From NCBI GenBank assembly GCA_017311315.1, contig CM029634.1:25027339-25091338 (forward strand): a stretch of DNA of 64,000 bases. Direction: 5' to 3'. Of the stretch, positions 19,251-31,308 are shown one piece after another; within the stretch, counting starts at the first letter, position 1; every line of letters begins with the position of its first letter. Both the position numbers and the translations under genes were made by a program. A model generated the notes under the pieces. That model was not told the DNA's origin. It searched no databases and worked only from the letters and a program-made list of their open reading frames with translations. This DNA comes from Dendrocalamus latiflorus. Lineage: Eukaryota; Streptophyta; Magnoliopsida; Poales; Poaceae.

Positions 19251-19527
19251 ATGGAATACTAGGCAAAGTGAGCTCCTTTTAGAAGTGGTTCTTTTTTGTT
19301 TTGACTTACTACTTCCTGTTATAGTAACTAGCTTTTAAATGGTACATCTTTTTAAACCGAGATTTACAGATGGATTATAGTAAACACTATATTGAATTCA
19401 GCTATATTTGCTAAAATCATATGCGACTATTTTTTTTATGTATTATTAGTTATTTTTATTAGAATTCAAAAACTATAAGCTAAAAGTAAAGGCACGGTTC
19501 AGAAGGATCCACACCGGAGTGAGTGAC

Positions 19528-19746
19528 AGGCTTGTTCTTTTTGGCTGCGGCTTGTGGCTTTTGGCTGTTTGTATGAGAAACTATAGAGTAACAGAAACTC
19601 ACGTGCGGTTTTTACCGATATAAATGAAGTTAGTAAAGTATGTACTATAATTAACTAGTAGATCTTATCTTAAAAAATACTCTGTTTAAAAGTTAGTTAC
19701 TGTAAAAAAAACTAAAAATCAATTTTTAGAAACTGAAAAGAACAGG
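19528..19746 (+). mobile_element. MITE, family A
   Basis: Well-preserved copy. It opens CTTGTTCTTTTTGGCTGCGG, has the internal GATATAAATGAAG and GTTTAAAAGTTAGTTACTG, and closes GAAAAGAACAGG, the inverted complement of the start. Confidence 0.8.
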
Positions 19747-20090
19747 AACACTGTAGCTGGGATCCAAACAAAACTCGATGAGCTGGTCGCGACGCGGCCG
19801 ATGTATACATTCTACACCTTTCTGTTATCTATCACTACTAGTCACCAAAAGGATATATATTATATATACTCGTGATATATACCGGTGTAGTCATGCATGT
19901 AGCTGGACGGCACCCTCGGAGACATCCCAAGTTCCCAACTCGGTGGTCCCGGCCATGGACTGAAGGCATGGAACAAGATCTGAATAATCTGGTCGATCCA
20001 CAATGTTGGCGTACGCACGTCTTGTGGTCTCCGGCGCCTCCTTTTTGGAAGAGTGAGTGTTAAGAGGAGCTGTCGCTTGCTTGCCTGAAA
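19747..20090. other. Unassigned intergenic sequence
   Basis: Only short open frames, none recognisable. No repeat was identified. Confidence 0.4.
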
Positions 20091-20331
20091 GACCTATTTG
20101 GCAAGTTAAAAGTCGATCGGTTTTTAGTTTTTACTATAGTACCTAATTTTTAAATGGAGTATTTTCTCAAAACGGAGTCTACAAGTTAAGTATAGTACAT
20201 ATTAAAAGCCTAACATCTGTACCAGCCAAAATCGTAAGTGAATATCGGTCTCTCCGTAATCTGTACCGTAAACAGTCAAAATTCAAAAATTTCAGCCAAA
20301 AGCCATAAGTCGCAGCTAAAAAGAACAGGCC
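20091..20331 (-). mobile_element. MITE, family A, reverse orientation
   Basis: Reverse-oriented divergent copy. It begins GACCTATTTGGC and ends AAAAAGAACAGGCC, with the family phrases present as complements (TTTTTAAATGGAGTATTTT, TTAAGTATAGTACATA). Confidence 0.7.
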
Positions 20332-20937
20332 ATGCGCATGAAAGACTTCAGCCACCTTGTGTTAAGAGGTACTGTTGACTTAACCTTCGAAAATAATCAT
20401 AATAAACCGCGCGCGAGTATGTAGTTAAGACTCGAAAGAGGGTGGAAATTGAATCCACCGAGGTAGTAACTAGGATACGAAACATGCGAATTTATCTTGG
20501 TTCCGTAAAATCTCTGCATTCCAATGGTCTGTAAATTTCCGGAGTGCTATGATAGCTAGTGCTGAAGTCAAGAAATGGTTGGCGGTATGCATGGGCGTAT
20601 ACAATGGTATAGATAACTATTGTCATAAATTTTCTAGGTCATCTATACACAGCACTAAAGACAGCTCCAGTAATGGGTTATTTTTTTATATGTTTCTATA
20701 GATAGCTTCTTTATGACATAATATATCTTTTTTTCATGTTACAGTCGACCATTGTATGAAGATAGCTTAATTATCTATACTCCATCTCTCTTCTTTATAT
20801 CATCTCGTATTCTATGTGACAAGATTTACAGACGACTAACGTCACACGGTTATATATACTCTGAACCCAGGATTGGAGTGGTCCCCAAAAGCCACAATCT
20901 TCTGACGGGTTCACACCACACATTGCCCTGATCAATA
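20332..20937. other. Unassigned sequence with a possible decayed MITE
   Basis: 20595-20800 has loosely inverted ends (ACAATGGTATAGATAAC and GACCATTGTATGAAGATAG) and a TTATGACA motif. It may be an old MITE. There is no gene. Confidence 0.35.
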
Positions 20938-21200
20938 TGACTTCAGCTTCTGGCTTCAGCTTATTTTTGCACTATTCATAAATTTCATCTTTTTCTGAAC
21001 TTTTGGCTTTTTTTTAGTTTTTTTACCGGTTCTTTTTTTCCTCGTATTTGTTTACATTATACGTGATGGGCTAATATGTTTTTTCTATTTTTAAATTTTT
21101 TTAAATTTAATTATGGTAAATAAGCCTCTGTCAGCTACAATGCTTTTTTCAGCCAGCTACAGTGTTTTCAGCCATAAGCCATGAGACTTTCAGCCGAACC
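20938..21200 (+). mobile_element. MITE, family B
   Basis: One of two copies (other at 29766-30022). Shared features are TTCAGCTTCTG near the left end, CCGGTTCTTTTTT, TTATACGTGATGGGCTAA, TTTAATTATG.TAAATAAG, and a right end of CAGCCATAAGCCAT, roughly inverted to the left. Non-coding. Confidence 0.7.
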
Positions 21201-22689
21201 GATCACCACCAAAATGAGCACTGATCTTACGTGTAGAAAAATGAAACAGAAGGAAGAATGCGGTAGTAGCAGGCGACTGCTATTTTGGATTGATCATTCA
21301 CGTACAGCTCACCAGTTTCGTGTCCTAGGTTGTACACGTCGGTCCTTGCGCCGCCGCCGCTAATTTTCTGTCAATCGAGTTGGCTGGCGTTGGTGGCGAA
21401 ACCGGAGTTTACAATAATCAAACTTCGAATGCCATTGTTTTGATCACATGGTGTTCCTTTCTGTCCCTATACCTAGAGGTGGGCATTGCACCGTACTATA
21501 CCGGCACAGTTCAGATTCACCGTGCTTGAGTCGCATCATGCCATGTCGGCTCGATCCGATCACCCCACCGTGCCATGCCATACCGGCCCGCCTCGCTTCC
21601 AACTAAACTCAGGAATGGACCAAAGCCCACCGTACCAGCGTTCGTGTCGTGCCAGCCCAACTCAACCCGAAATAACTATACACGACGAAGGTGGTGGCGA
21701 CAATGGTGACGGCCACCACCATTTTCATTCCTCCTGTACCCGGCTTGTTAAAAACCTAGTTAAAATTTTTAAAAAAACTATGCATACATTGTGGAACGTA
21801 GCATAATCAACAATAAATTATAGAGGACTCACATCACAATTAGGATCTCATCAGTCGAATATTCATAAATTGCCTTTTGCGCCACTGCTTCAGACAATCC
21901 TTGAACATACTTTTGCAGAATTTGAAGAGTTGTCTTTGTACAAGTTGCATCACTATGTTGAAGAAAAGTTTTTAAAAAAAATAATGGATGACATTTTCCA
22001 TCTATATGTATGTGAGAAAATCAAATTATGTGATTTAAGTCATCTTCAGAGACATGTAGCTTTAAATAATTAGCTATGTCCTAATAAAAGTATGAGACAC
22101 CATGATAGAAATAGTCTGTTAGCAGGACAATGAGATGATAGTTAAAATGAGTAATAAGAAGTAGAAGTAGTCATTACATGTTCATTCCGCTAAAACAAGA
22201 TAACACTAAAAAATCAGTAGAATATAATTCATGAGTCACTACATATCTTCCGCTAAAAAGGAGAATGGACAGACAGATAGGAAGACTCTAGATATTGCTG
22301 GTTTTGCTCGGGTTTGATGCGTGATCACCTTACCATGCATGTCTGTGTGGACCATTTGATTAAGTATAGATCCTGTTGTATTATATGTACTAGTATACTA
22401 CTCTTGTTGTTTTCTTTCATATATAGTACAATAATAGTGTCAGTACATCTATGTACATGATCATATATTTCGTAGTATACTTGTGATCATCCCTGTTCTA
22501 GAGAGGGCAATCTTGCCCGATTACATGTGAATAAAACCCCTAATAAAGATAGATATGTTTCTTGTTTATTGCCTACGGTGGGCACCTTCGTGGGAACAAA
22601 TCTCTGCCTGATGGGCAAATGGGCATAGGCACGGGGAGCTTCACTCGTGGCTATTTACCCGCCAATGATAACTACCACGTAGGTCCATG

Positions 22690-23250
22690 TCTAAGAAAAC
22701 CCTAGAGAACAAAGACATCAATCCAAACCCCCACATATTTTCCCACTCTCCACTCCTCCAAGCCGTCACCACCAACTCTTCCCCAATCCCTCATTCTTTC
22801 TTCCTCTCCCTCCGGAGTCTATCTCCCCGGCTACTCACCAGACCAGGTGCCACCATCCCTCTTCAGCTCTCGTCCCCTCCGCCTCCCCTCCCTCAAATCC
22901 CACCGCTCGAGCTCCCTTCCCCTCCGCCTCCCCCTCCCCCGCTAGGATCCCTGCAGCTGTGGCTGGTGAGGATGTCCGACGCTACCTTCGAAGCGAGGAC
23001 GGTGTGCACCTTGGCGCCGGAGGGGCCGAGCAATACGACAATCTGCTCGCCGGTGGCACCCAAGGCGTAGGCGGTGAGGACGGAGGGGACGGCGTGGGGT
23101 GGTGGTGGTGGTGCACGTCCTGCTGCAGCAGCGGCGCCCTCCCCGCCGGTGGCCCTAACGTGTGCCACCTCGACCCCCTACAGCTGCGAGGCCGCCGAGC
23201 GCGACGAGCTCCTCTTCGTGCGGCTTGTGACTAGTACTTCTGCTCCCCTC
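22690..23250 (+). other. GC-rich exon-like segment within the hAT element
   Basis: A sharply GC-rich block in AT-rich surroundings, with a CT-rich leader (22740-22960) and open frames on both strands. The plus frame includes MSDATFEARTVCTLAPEGPS. Proline and glycine tracts dominate and no domain is recognised. It resembles the 5' end of a host gene carried by the element. The coding strand is not settled. Confidence 0.35.
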
Positions 23251-23539
23251 TGCAATGGTTAGAAAATTAGCTGTTGCAGGAAAATCTGGTAGTTCTGACG
23301 TGCAAAGTCCGGTACTACTGATCATCGAAAGTACTGCAACACTCATGAAAAACTACTGATTTCCTCGGGGATGAGATGAGTCCACACATGTGTCTCTTTG
23401 GAAAAAAAACGTACCGCTACACAAGCCAGTCGTTCTGAAACTCGAAAGTACCGCTCACAAAAAGCCTACAATACCGCTCTCTGAACGGACTGCTCACACA
23501 GAGCCGATCGGACCGCTCACGCAGAGTTGGTCAAAAGTA

Positions 23540-24180
23540 CCGATCGTTGACTACACTGGTCCCTGACCACATCGGATGGTTCGACCACTCAAGTCTCCGT
23601 CCACGTTGATCTCTGACCACGTTGTCCGGTTCGACCACATAGGCCTTCGACTATACTGGTCTCCGACTACGCTGGTCTTCGACCACGTTGTCTGGATCAA
23701 CCACAAAGGTCTCCGACTACGTTGGTCTCCGACCACATTAGTTCCGACCAATCAGGTCTCGACCACGTCGACCATGTCGATCATCGACCACATCAATCTT
23801 CAATCATATAGATCTACGACCACCACGTTGATCTTCGACCACATTGTATCAATCACGTTAGTTCGACCACGTTAATTTTGACCACATAGGTCTCGACCAC
23901 GTCAGTTCGACCACGCTGGTTTCGATCACACAGATCTCGACCACGTCGGTTCCATCCACATTGGTTTCAATCACACAGATCTCGATCAAGTTGGTTTGAC
24001 CATTTTGATCTTCGACCACACAGGTCATCGACCACATTGATCTTCAACCTCGTTAGTTTGACTACGTCGGCTCGACCATGCTGGTCCCCGACCGCATTGA
24101 TCTTCAACTACACAGATCTTTGACCACATTGATTTGACCACAATGGTTCTCAATCACACAAGCCTTCCGACCACCACTAT
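23540..24180. repeat. Degenerate short-period minisatellite, TCGACCACGTTGGTCT type
   Basis: About 640 bp of imperfect units of roughly 14-19 bp, built on GACCAC followed by RTTGRTCTYC, with dozens of copies. It lies wholly inside the hAT element. The variability of unit length and the high mutation load suggest an old tandem array. Confidence 0.75.
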
Positions 24181-24606
24181 TAATACATAATGGAAGAGCT
24201 AGATGACAACCGATTGTGAGTATATTTGAACTACACAAGCTATATATACTCAAGGGATATATTTCAAAGTAAATATTCTTAATATGTGGAAATGAAATAT
24301 GGATCGATACTAATGAAACCATAAAACATAGAGTGAGCTCCTCATAAATGTGTGCATACAAAAATATTTTATGAAAACATATGTACATATTCAAGTTTGA
24401 CTTATTTGGTGAATTCGTTCTATATTTCGAATTCGAGGAATGCAATAAGATAAGAATGTGATATTGAATGCATCCCTCTTATGTTTTTTATCTTTTCATT
24501 CAAATGAGACAAAGCAATATCATAATCAATAAACATATTAGTATCACAATTGTATTTGTCATTATCAACAAAACCAACTTAATGGAACATAAACTTACAA
24601 TTTCCC
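24178..24606. repeat. Direct repeat copy 1 (about 420 bp) in the hAT element
   Basis: Matches 25186-25612 along its length, by eye about 85% identical. Shared stretches include ATACTCAAGGGATATATTTC, GGAATGCAATAAGATAAGAA and CAATCAATAAACATATTAG. It ends near a TTTCCCCCTTTTTGG tract. The complement of that tract resembles the polypurine region downstream of Copia pol genes, so both copies may be Copia-derived. Confidence 0.75.
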
Positions 24607-25185
24607 CCTTTTTGGTGAGCCAAACACTAAGACCGGTAAAACACTAGGAACGCATCCTTAGCCCTAGCTAGTTATACCTTTGTCTTGCGCATCCCCTTGA
24701 AGCTTGATAACTTACATCTACATTCAAGTTCGGGTCATCATCTTTACATGTATCTACACATGATGTATCCTTCACTTGACCTCCATCAACACATGATGGG
24801 TCTTAAGTTAACTTAATAATCAATACATGATCATCTCCTCTTGGACATGTATCAACTCATGATACATCCACCACTTGACTTGATGATCTTCAACACATGA
24901 AATAATATCAAGTCTTTCTTATTTGTGGAATCTAACCTATTCATCCAATTCATGAAAAATGTTAGTCCATACAATAATTGCCATCAATTACCAAACTTCA
25001 CCATTAACACATAAATGGATGGACTAGATTCTACAATTTTTCCTTTTTGGTAATTCACGACAATCTCAATGAATAATGAGATAAAAATTTGTTTGCAAGT
25101 ATATATCATGTACACAGCACTTGTATACTCTAAGATAAGCTTTTAAAGCAAAACTTACTTGTTCAGTTGTTATTAATCATCCAAC

Positions 25186-25612
25186 CATTAATATATAATG
25201 GAAGAACTAGATGCCAACTTGATTACGAGTATATATGAACTACACAAACTATATATACTCAAGGGATATATTTCAATGTAAGGATCATTAATATGTGAAA
25301 ATGGAATATGGATCAATACTAATGAAACCATAAAACATAGAATGAACTCCCCCTAAATGTGTGCATACAAGAATGTATTGCAAAAGCATATGCACATATT
25401 CAAGTTTGACTTATTTGGTAAAGTTCATTCTATATTTCGGATCCGAGGAATGCAATAAGATAAGAATGTGATATTGAATGCATACCTCTTATGTTTTTCA
25501 TATTTTCATCTAAATGAGACTAAGCAATATCATAATCAATAAACATATTAGTCTCACAATTGTATTTATTATTATCACCAAAACTAATTTAATGAAACTT
25601 GAACTTACACCG
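25186..25612. repeat. Direct repeat copy 2 (about 420 bp) in the hAT element
   Basis: Second copy of the 24178-24606 repeat, about 1.0 kb downstream in the same orientation. Between them is AT-rich sequence with another TTTTTCCTTTTTGG tract at about 25037. Confidence 0.75.
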
Positions 25613-25784
25613 GCACGACCCACCATTCGTGCCGTGTCAGCACAGCCCGTCACGTGGCATGTTCATACCATGCTTGGGCTATACTAGGCCAATTGGGCCT
25701 TAGACTAGTCCGAAAAGATCCAGCCCGACTCCCACCTCTACCTATACCCAAGGGCATCCAATCTAGCTCTTTGTAAATCGGTAC

Positions 25785-26936
25785 GCTGTGAGTAGGGGTG
25801 AAAACGGATCGGATACGGACGGATAATGTCTCTACCATATCTGTTTTCATTTTTTTTCGAATACGGATATGAATACGGATAACTCAAATACGAATACAAA
25901 TACAAATAATATCGAATACAGATACAGATCGAATACGAATCGAAACGAATACGGTTACGAATATTTATCGGAACATGAAAACCTCTTAAACTATACATCC
26001 AAAATTAACGAAAATACGTAAATAGTTCATCTTGTCAAAACATTCATGAAATCTAAACAAGTATAGCCTTTTCATCCACAATGAAAATATACCCAATAGT
26101 TGATCATAACATAACTACATAAATAACAACAACGTGCAATTCATGGAATACAGATGATGACATGATAGCAATTTGAACAAACATAAGAACATTTCATTCC
26201 TCCATTTCATCCATCAAGTTGTAACAGCCCCGGTTTTTATTAAAATAAAAATAAATAAATAAATAAAATTAATTAAAATAAAATTAAAATTAAAATAAGT
26301 ATTTTTGTTGCCTAAATTTTATTTTTAGGCTTTGCCCTGGATTTTCTGTTTTCGAAAAAGCCTGATTTGAAAAGTAAAATAAGTGAAAACCAAAAAATAG
26401 ACATTAAATAAAATGATATTTTGATTTTCTATAAAATCCTACTTTAAATTAATTATTTGGAGTTATTTGGCTTTTATTTGTTTTCCTGGATTTTTTGGAG
26501 TTTAAAGGTCTACTTTTGAAATTAAAAAGTATCTTTAAGTATGAAAATTAAATACCATCATTAGTTTGAAATATTTTTATTAAGTCCAAAATGTCACCAG
26601 GAATTTCTGTGAATTTTCCTGGAATTTTTGGAGTTTATTTCATATTTTTCTGAGCTTAAATGAATTTCCTAGGCTTTTCTGAAATCCAAAAATCAAAAAT
26701 AAAAATTAAAGTCCCTTCCTTCCCCTCGGATATTCGTTTTCGTATTATCCGGATATCTGTATCCGTATCCGTATTCGACGGATACTAGGCTTACTGTATT
26801 CGTATCCGTATCCGATAAAAAAATCCGTATCCGATCCGAGAACTATCCGAAAAAAATCCGATCCGACACAATCCGTATCCGTATCCGTCCGGATCCGACG
26901 AAAACTATCCGATCCATTTTCACCCCTAGCTGTGAG
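25785..26936. mobile_element. Second hAT-type element with perfect 8-bp target duplication
   Basis: The element is 25793-26928 (1136 bp). Its left end is TAGGGGTGAAAACGGATCGG; its right end is the inverted CCGATCCATTTTCACCCCTA. The flanks GCTGTGAG at 25785-25792 and 26929-26936 are identical. Many subterminal repeats of GAATACGGATA and complements fill both ends, typical of small hAT elements. The AT-rich centre (from about 26216, TGTAACAGCCCC) contains no coding sequence. Non-autonomous. Confidence 0.88.
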
Positions 26937-27399
26937 TACGTCAAGAACCATAGAACCGTCGGCTGCAAAACCAATACTTCAAAACTTCTTTTCTGAAACC
27001 TAGTACTTCAAATCTCCTCATAAATTTCCTCCAAAAACAAGCCGACTTCGCCGCACCTAGGATTATACAGAAGTGTATCTCAACAACTTCAAAGATTGAA
27101 ATATACGACAGGCAGGCTATGGAGCTAAGAAAATTGGCCATGCCACAGTAGTGCTAACAAAGCAAACATAAGCACAAGTGTAGCGCTCCAGATGCTGGAC
27201 ATAATGAAGTCAAGCATCAAATGATACACCCCTTAAACTCGCTTAGACATACTGCCTGATTAATCTTTATAGGTCGAGCTCCTAACTGAACTTTATTTCA
27301 TTCTTACCCTTTCCCATTAGAAAACTCCAAAATTTGACGACAAAAGCAGCGAGAGTAACACAAAATTCGTGACCATCCTCTGTGTGTGTATATGCATTG
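26937..27399. other. Unassigned intergenic sequence
   Basis: No gene, repeat or element was identified. Confidence 0.4.
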
Positions 27400-28806
27400 T
27401 TAGTGATATGGCCTAGTGATGATCATGGAAATAATTATATCACTTTTATGTTTATGAATTTTTAGACGATATGTTATTTTGTCTCTTGAATAAATATCTT
27501 TCATTCGTAAAACTCTTTATTCATATTTTGATGTTATTCTAAATTATCCCCGATCTTATATCATTATGTGGGATAATTATGATTTATAAATTAGCACATG
27601 TATTGATCAATGGTTATATTTTATGGATCATGAATATGGGGATATCAAATTAATAATGTTGACACATGTTAGAGAACATGGTGTTAGATTAACCTACCAT
27701 GATACCTTGCGGGAATTGTTATATTCTGAAGTATCATCAGTTGATCTCATATATATAGTGTATGTAGAATATTTAGACATGATATTATCATAGTTTTCTA
27801 TATGTGTAATAGTTTACTTAAAGGTTGTCAAACACTACTCTGTAACTTGGTGGTCATAAAGGTAGCTTTCGGGTTTACTATGGAACATGCGAAGGAATAT
27901 GAGCGATCAAAATAGAATTTACCCCTTATATATAATGAGAGAGGTATCTCTGTACCCCTCGATATGGTTGAATTAAAGACATGTATGGCCATGCTGAATA
28001 TGGTTAAGGAGTCAATCACAATTGAGTAATCTACTACATGTTCAAGTGAAGAATCGAGCTATCATAAGATGCCACATTTTTCGCCTTCGGTTTGATTTGG
28101 TATCGTAAGGCAAAGCGATCGATATATAAGTACTATATAGATTCATCCATTATGATCTTTATGTATATTTAGGAGTCGTTATGTCCTGCTAGGGATCGCT
28201 ACCGACTTATAGACCGAAGTGAGTTTTTGGGCCATGACTGAATATACATGAACCTACAGGGTCACACACTTAACATGTTGGAACGATAAAGATCCGGACG
28301 ATAGACTTCGAGTGGGATACAATCTCTACTCATATTGGATAAGGATCCAGTCAGAGATCTCCAAGTTGGATACGATATCTAATTGTATCAGATAAGAATC
28401 CACTTGAAGGCTATATATTATGAGAGGTGCGGAGTTAAGGGAGGCATTCCGAGACACACCCATCAAAACTCAAGCCGCCACATCTCAAAACCCCTACCGT
28501 ATGTGCTGGTGCTAGCACATTGACGTGCGATGTTCCATACCTGGACGTGTGAAATTCGGTAGAGGCATTGCGGCGACTGCGACGCTAATCAGGATAATCG
28601 CGAGGAGGAGACGGTTGACCAGAGAAAGATCAATTACTTCCGCTACACCAACGCATGCTACGTTGAACCAACCGCTTCAACTCTACTTCCGCTACACTGC
28701 GTGTCTAGTGGTAAGATCTATGATCTCTTATTCGTATGATTTCTTGATTTATGCTATAAAAATTTTTAATGTGCGCTAGTGTAATCATTCCATATCGCAC
28801 ATACAT
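27395..28806 (+). mobile_element. BARE/Angela-like Copia solo LTR, copy 1
   Basis: The LTR spans 27400-28801, starting TGTTAGTGATATGGCCTAG and ending ATATCGCACA. Flanks TGCAT (27395-27399) and TACAT (28802-28806) fit a 5-bp target duplication with one change. The start resembles the TATGCCCTAGAGGC-type opening of BARE/WIS/Angela Copia LTRs, and the sequence is collinear with 34626-36309. Shared phrases are TATGGGGATAT, GTTAGAGAACATGGTG and GAGGTATCTCTG.ACCCCTCGAT. No internal domain adjoins it. Confidence 0.7.
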
Positions 28807-29170
28807 CTTCCGGCGCAAGTTATGCATGCATTGTGGGTTCGTCAGTAGATACTCCTGTCTTCCTCCTGTAGCGAGTCCGGCGTGAACACGGTGTAAACAT
28901 CACATTCAGCTTTTGGAAGCATGGCGAAGGTTTTCATCAAGAGTTTGTTAAAGTTTCCTTTGATTGATGTTGACATTGGCGGATCTAGGATTAAGGGTTA
29001 ACTCTTGCAAAAGAAACACTGGTGCACAGCGTCAGATCATGCGCTGTTAATCACTCGGCGTTACTTGTTTGTTTGCTCAACATACTTAACCGCAAAAATT
29101 CAGGTGCAAAATACAGCTTGGGGGTTATTTTCCGTTCCGTGGCTAAAATAAGTACCACGAGGAAAAGATA
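28807..29170. other. Unassigned intergenic sequence
   Basis: No gene is supported. Around 28975 the phrase TTGGCGGATCTAGGATT resembles one near 40558 (GTGGCGGACCTAGGATTTTT), probably a shared TE terminus. Confidence 0.35.
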
Positions 29171-29411
29171 GGGTCTGTTCTTTTTGGCTGTGACTTGTGG
29201 ATTTTAGCTGCAGTTTATGATTTTTGATATGTTTGTACAAGAAATTACAGAGTAACAGAAACTCACGTGTGGTTTTTTTGTCGATATAAATGAAGTCAGT
29301 AAAGTATGTACTACAATTAACCAGTAAACTCTATCTTAAAAAAATACTCCGTTCAAAAGCTAGTTACTGTAGAAAAGCCGAAAAACAGCTTTTAGAAGCT
29401 GAAAAGAACGG
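29171..29411 (+). mobile_element. MITE, family A
   Basis: Well-preserved copy: GGGTCTGTTCTTTTTGGCTG at the left, GAAAAGAACGGG at the right, and internal GATATAAATGAAGTCAGTAA. Confidence 0.8.
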
Positions 29412-29765
29412 GACTCGCCTCTCAGCCTTACATTTTGGTCCAATAGAATCGAGAGAAATGTGTTAATCGAGCATCCAACGAATACAATTATAATGGATCG
29501 TGGTGGAAATTAAAGTGTTTAAGCTACTTAAACGGGAAAAAAAAGTTGCATTCTTTCAGCAATCTGTTGCAGATGCAGCAAAGGGTAGAGCCAAATGGCA
29601 CGCAAGGACGGACACGTATCTGACACGATGTTCATTCCCATCAGATCATTGCAAATTAATCCTCTTAACTGCAGCCTGTATAATTGACCACAGAACAGTT
29701 CAATGACGGCATCACATCACATCCTCAGCTTAGCTTTGAACAAACAAGCGCATACGGCCCCGATA

Positions 29766-30022
29766 GGTTGGTTTTCAGCTTCTGATTTTCGGCTTATTTT
29801 TTTGTTATTTATAAATTTCGTCACTTTTTGAATTTTTGATTTTTTGTTGAGTTTTTTTGCCGGTTCTTTTTTCCCGTATGTGTTTGTATTATACGTAATG
29901 GGCTAACATATTTTTTAATTTTTTAAAATTTAATTATGTTAAATAAGTCTCTGTCAGTTACAGTGTTTTTTCCAATCAACTACAGTATTTTCAGCCATAA
30001 GCCATCAAAAAAAAGCCCAACT
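29766..30022 (+). mobile_element. MITE, family B
   Basis: Starts GGTTGGTTTTCAGCTTCTG and ends CAGCCATAAGCCATC...AGCCCAACT, giving imperfect inverted ends. Collinear with 20938-21200. Confidence 0.75.
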
Positions 30023-30217
30023 GAACGTCGGTTGATTTCGATCGCAACTACGTGTTGCAATAAATTCGTTCAAAAATCAACGACGAGAACGTTATGCAGT
30101 AATCATTGACGATCAATAAAGAAAGCGATCGCTAATTGACTTTGACGACGCACGGAAGTTGATCCAGATGGGGAAACCTCCTGCGAGCTAGCTTGAGCAG
30201 TCTACCTTATTGATCTA

Positions 30218-30546
30218 GGCTACGTTGGTATTGGCTACAGTTTAGTTTTTAATTAGGATTATAACTTTTGGCTAAAAATAAATAATAGTGACAGAAAGAA
30301 TTAACTTTTTTAAAAAAAAGTGCGAGTGGTGGGGAATACGAATAAGAGATACAGATGCGAGACATGAGCGAGAGGAGTGGTATACGTGATGCGATTATGA
30401 CTCCCTACCTTATCTCCAGAGTGAGACGGGAGTTAGAGAAATGGGGGAGGCCGTGTCAAAAAGCCAAGTATTCATATTGGCTTTTGGTTTATCTAAACAG
30501 AAGCCAAAAGCAAAAGCTAACATGAACTGATCCAAGCCATGTAGCC
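30218..30546. mobile_element. MITE with GGCTAC inverted ends
   Basis: Begins GGCTACGTTGGTATTGGC and ends GATCCAAGCCATGTAGCC, with inner inverted matches (TTTGGCT and AGCCAAAAGC). About 330 bp and non-coding. Single copy in the window; family not determined. Confidence 0.6.
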
Positions 30547-30599
30547 AATAAATTACTCATTAATAACATAATCTCATGACTTGTCGAAGACAATTAGAG

Positions 30600-30782
30600 T
30601 ATTTCTTTTTGGCTGCGGTTTATAGCTTTTAGCTCTAGTGTGAGCGCTTGTGTGAACAAACTGAAAATCGACAAGGTACTTCTAAAAGGCTATCCCAATA
30701 AACCGTTTCGAAATAAAAGTGGAGAAACTGTCCCATTTATTTATTCGAGAAAAATCATAAGTGATAAAGTGAAAAGAACAGA
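30600..30782 (+). mobile_element. MITE, family A, divergent and shortened
   Basis: Ends match the family (TTTCTTTTTGGCTGCGG; GTGAAAAGAACAG) but the interior is rearranged and shorter. Confidence 0.5.
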
Positions 30783-31084
30783 CTAATAATGGCAAGATAT
30801 GCATACATAGGCTCTAGAGAGCCCTGAATGATATGCATTAGTGAAAGTGTAAGAAAACCCCTTAGATAATTTACAGATAGACATACTATATCGATACGTT
30901 TCCAAACAAAGTTGCCTGTCAGCAACTCATCGATGGGGTTTGACCTAGAAGTGAGTTTGAAAATATCATTTTAGTCACCTTTTTTCTCAAACCTGACTTC
31001 GAACGTCTGATTTTGTAAATCTAGCCGTCTGCCATAGACCTATCACATGCGGCAACAGACCTGTCGAGCATTGTAGCTTTCGTC

Positions 31085-31308
31085 GGCCCTGTTCTTTTTA
31101 ACTTCTAAATGCTGTTTTTCGGCTTTTCTACAGTAACTAGCTTTTAAACGGAGTATTTTTTTTAAGATACGGCTTACTAGTTAATTATAGTACATACTTT
31201 ACTGACTTCTTTTATATCGGCAAAAACTGCATGTGAGTTTCTGTTACTCTATAATCTCTCGTACAAACAGGCCAAAAGCCACAAGTCGCAGCCCAAAAGA
31301 ACAGGCCC
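31085..31308 (-). mobile_element. MITE, family A, reverse orientation
   Basis: Best-preserved ends of the family: GGCCCTGTTCTTTTT at the left and AAAAGAACAGGCCC at the right. The interior is the complement of the other copies (GCTTTTAAACGGAGTATTTT, TTTATATCGGC). Confidence 0.85.

Larger units (their letters stand above)
21466..25748. mobile_element. hAT-type element, non-autonomous, with perfect 8-bp target duplication
   Basis: The element runs 21474-25740 (4267 bp). It starts TAGAGGTGGGC and ends as the inverted CCCACCTCTA. The flanking 8 bp, CCTATACC, is identical at 21466-21473 and 25741-25748. An 8-bp duplication and TAGAGGTGG-type ends are characteristic of the hAT superfamily. No hAT transposase or BED/dimerisation motif was found, so it needs enzyme in trans. 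The interior holds a GC-rich exon-like region (22690-23250), a 640-bp minisatellite (23540-24180) and two 420-bp direct repeats, so it is probably a composite that has accumulated other DNA. Confidence 0.82.
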
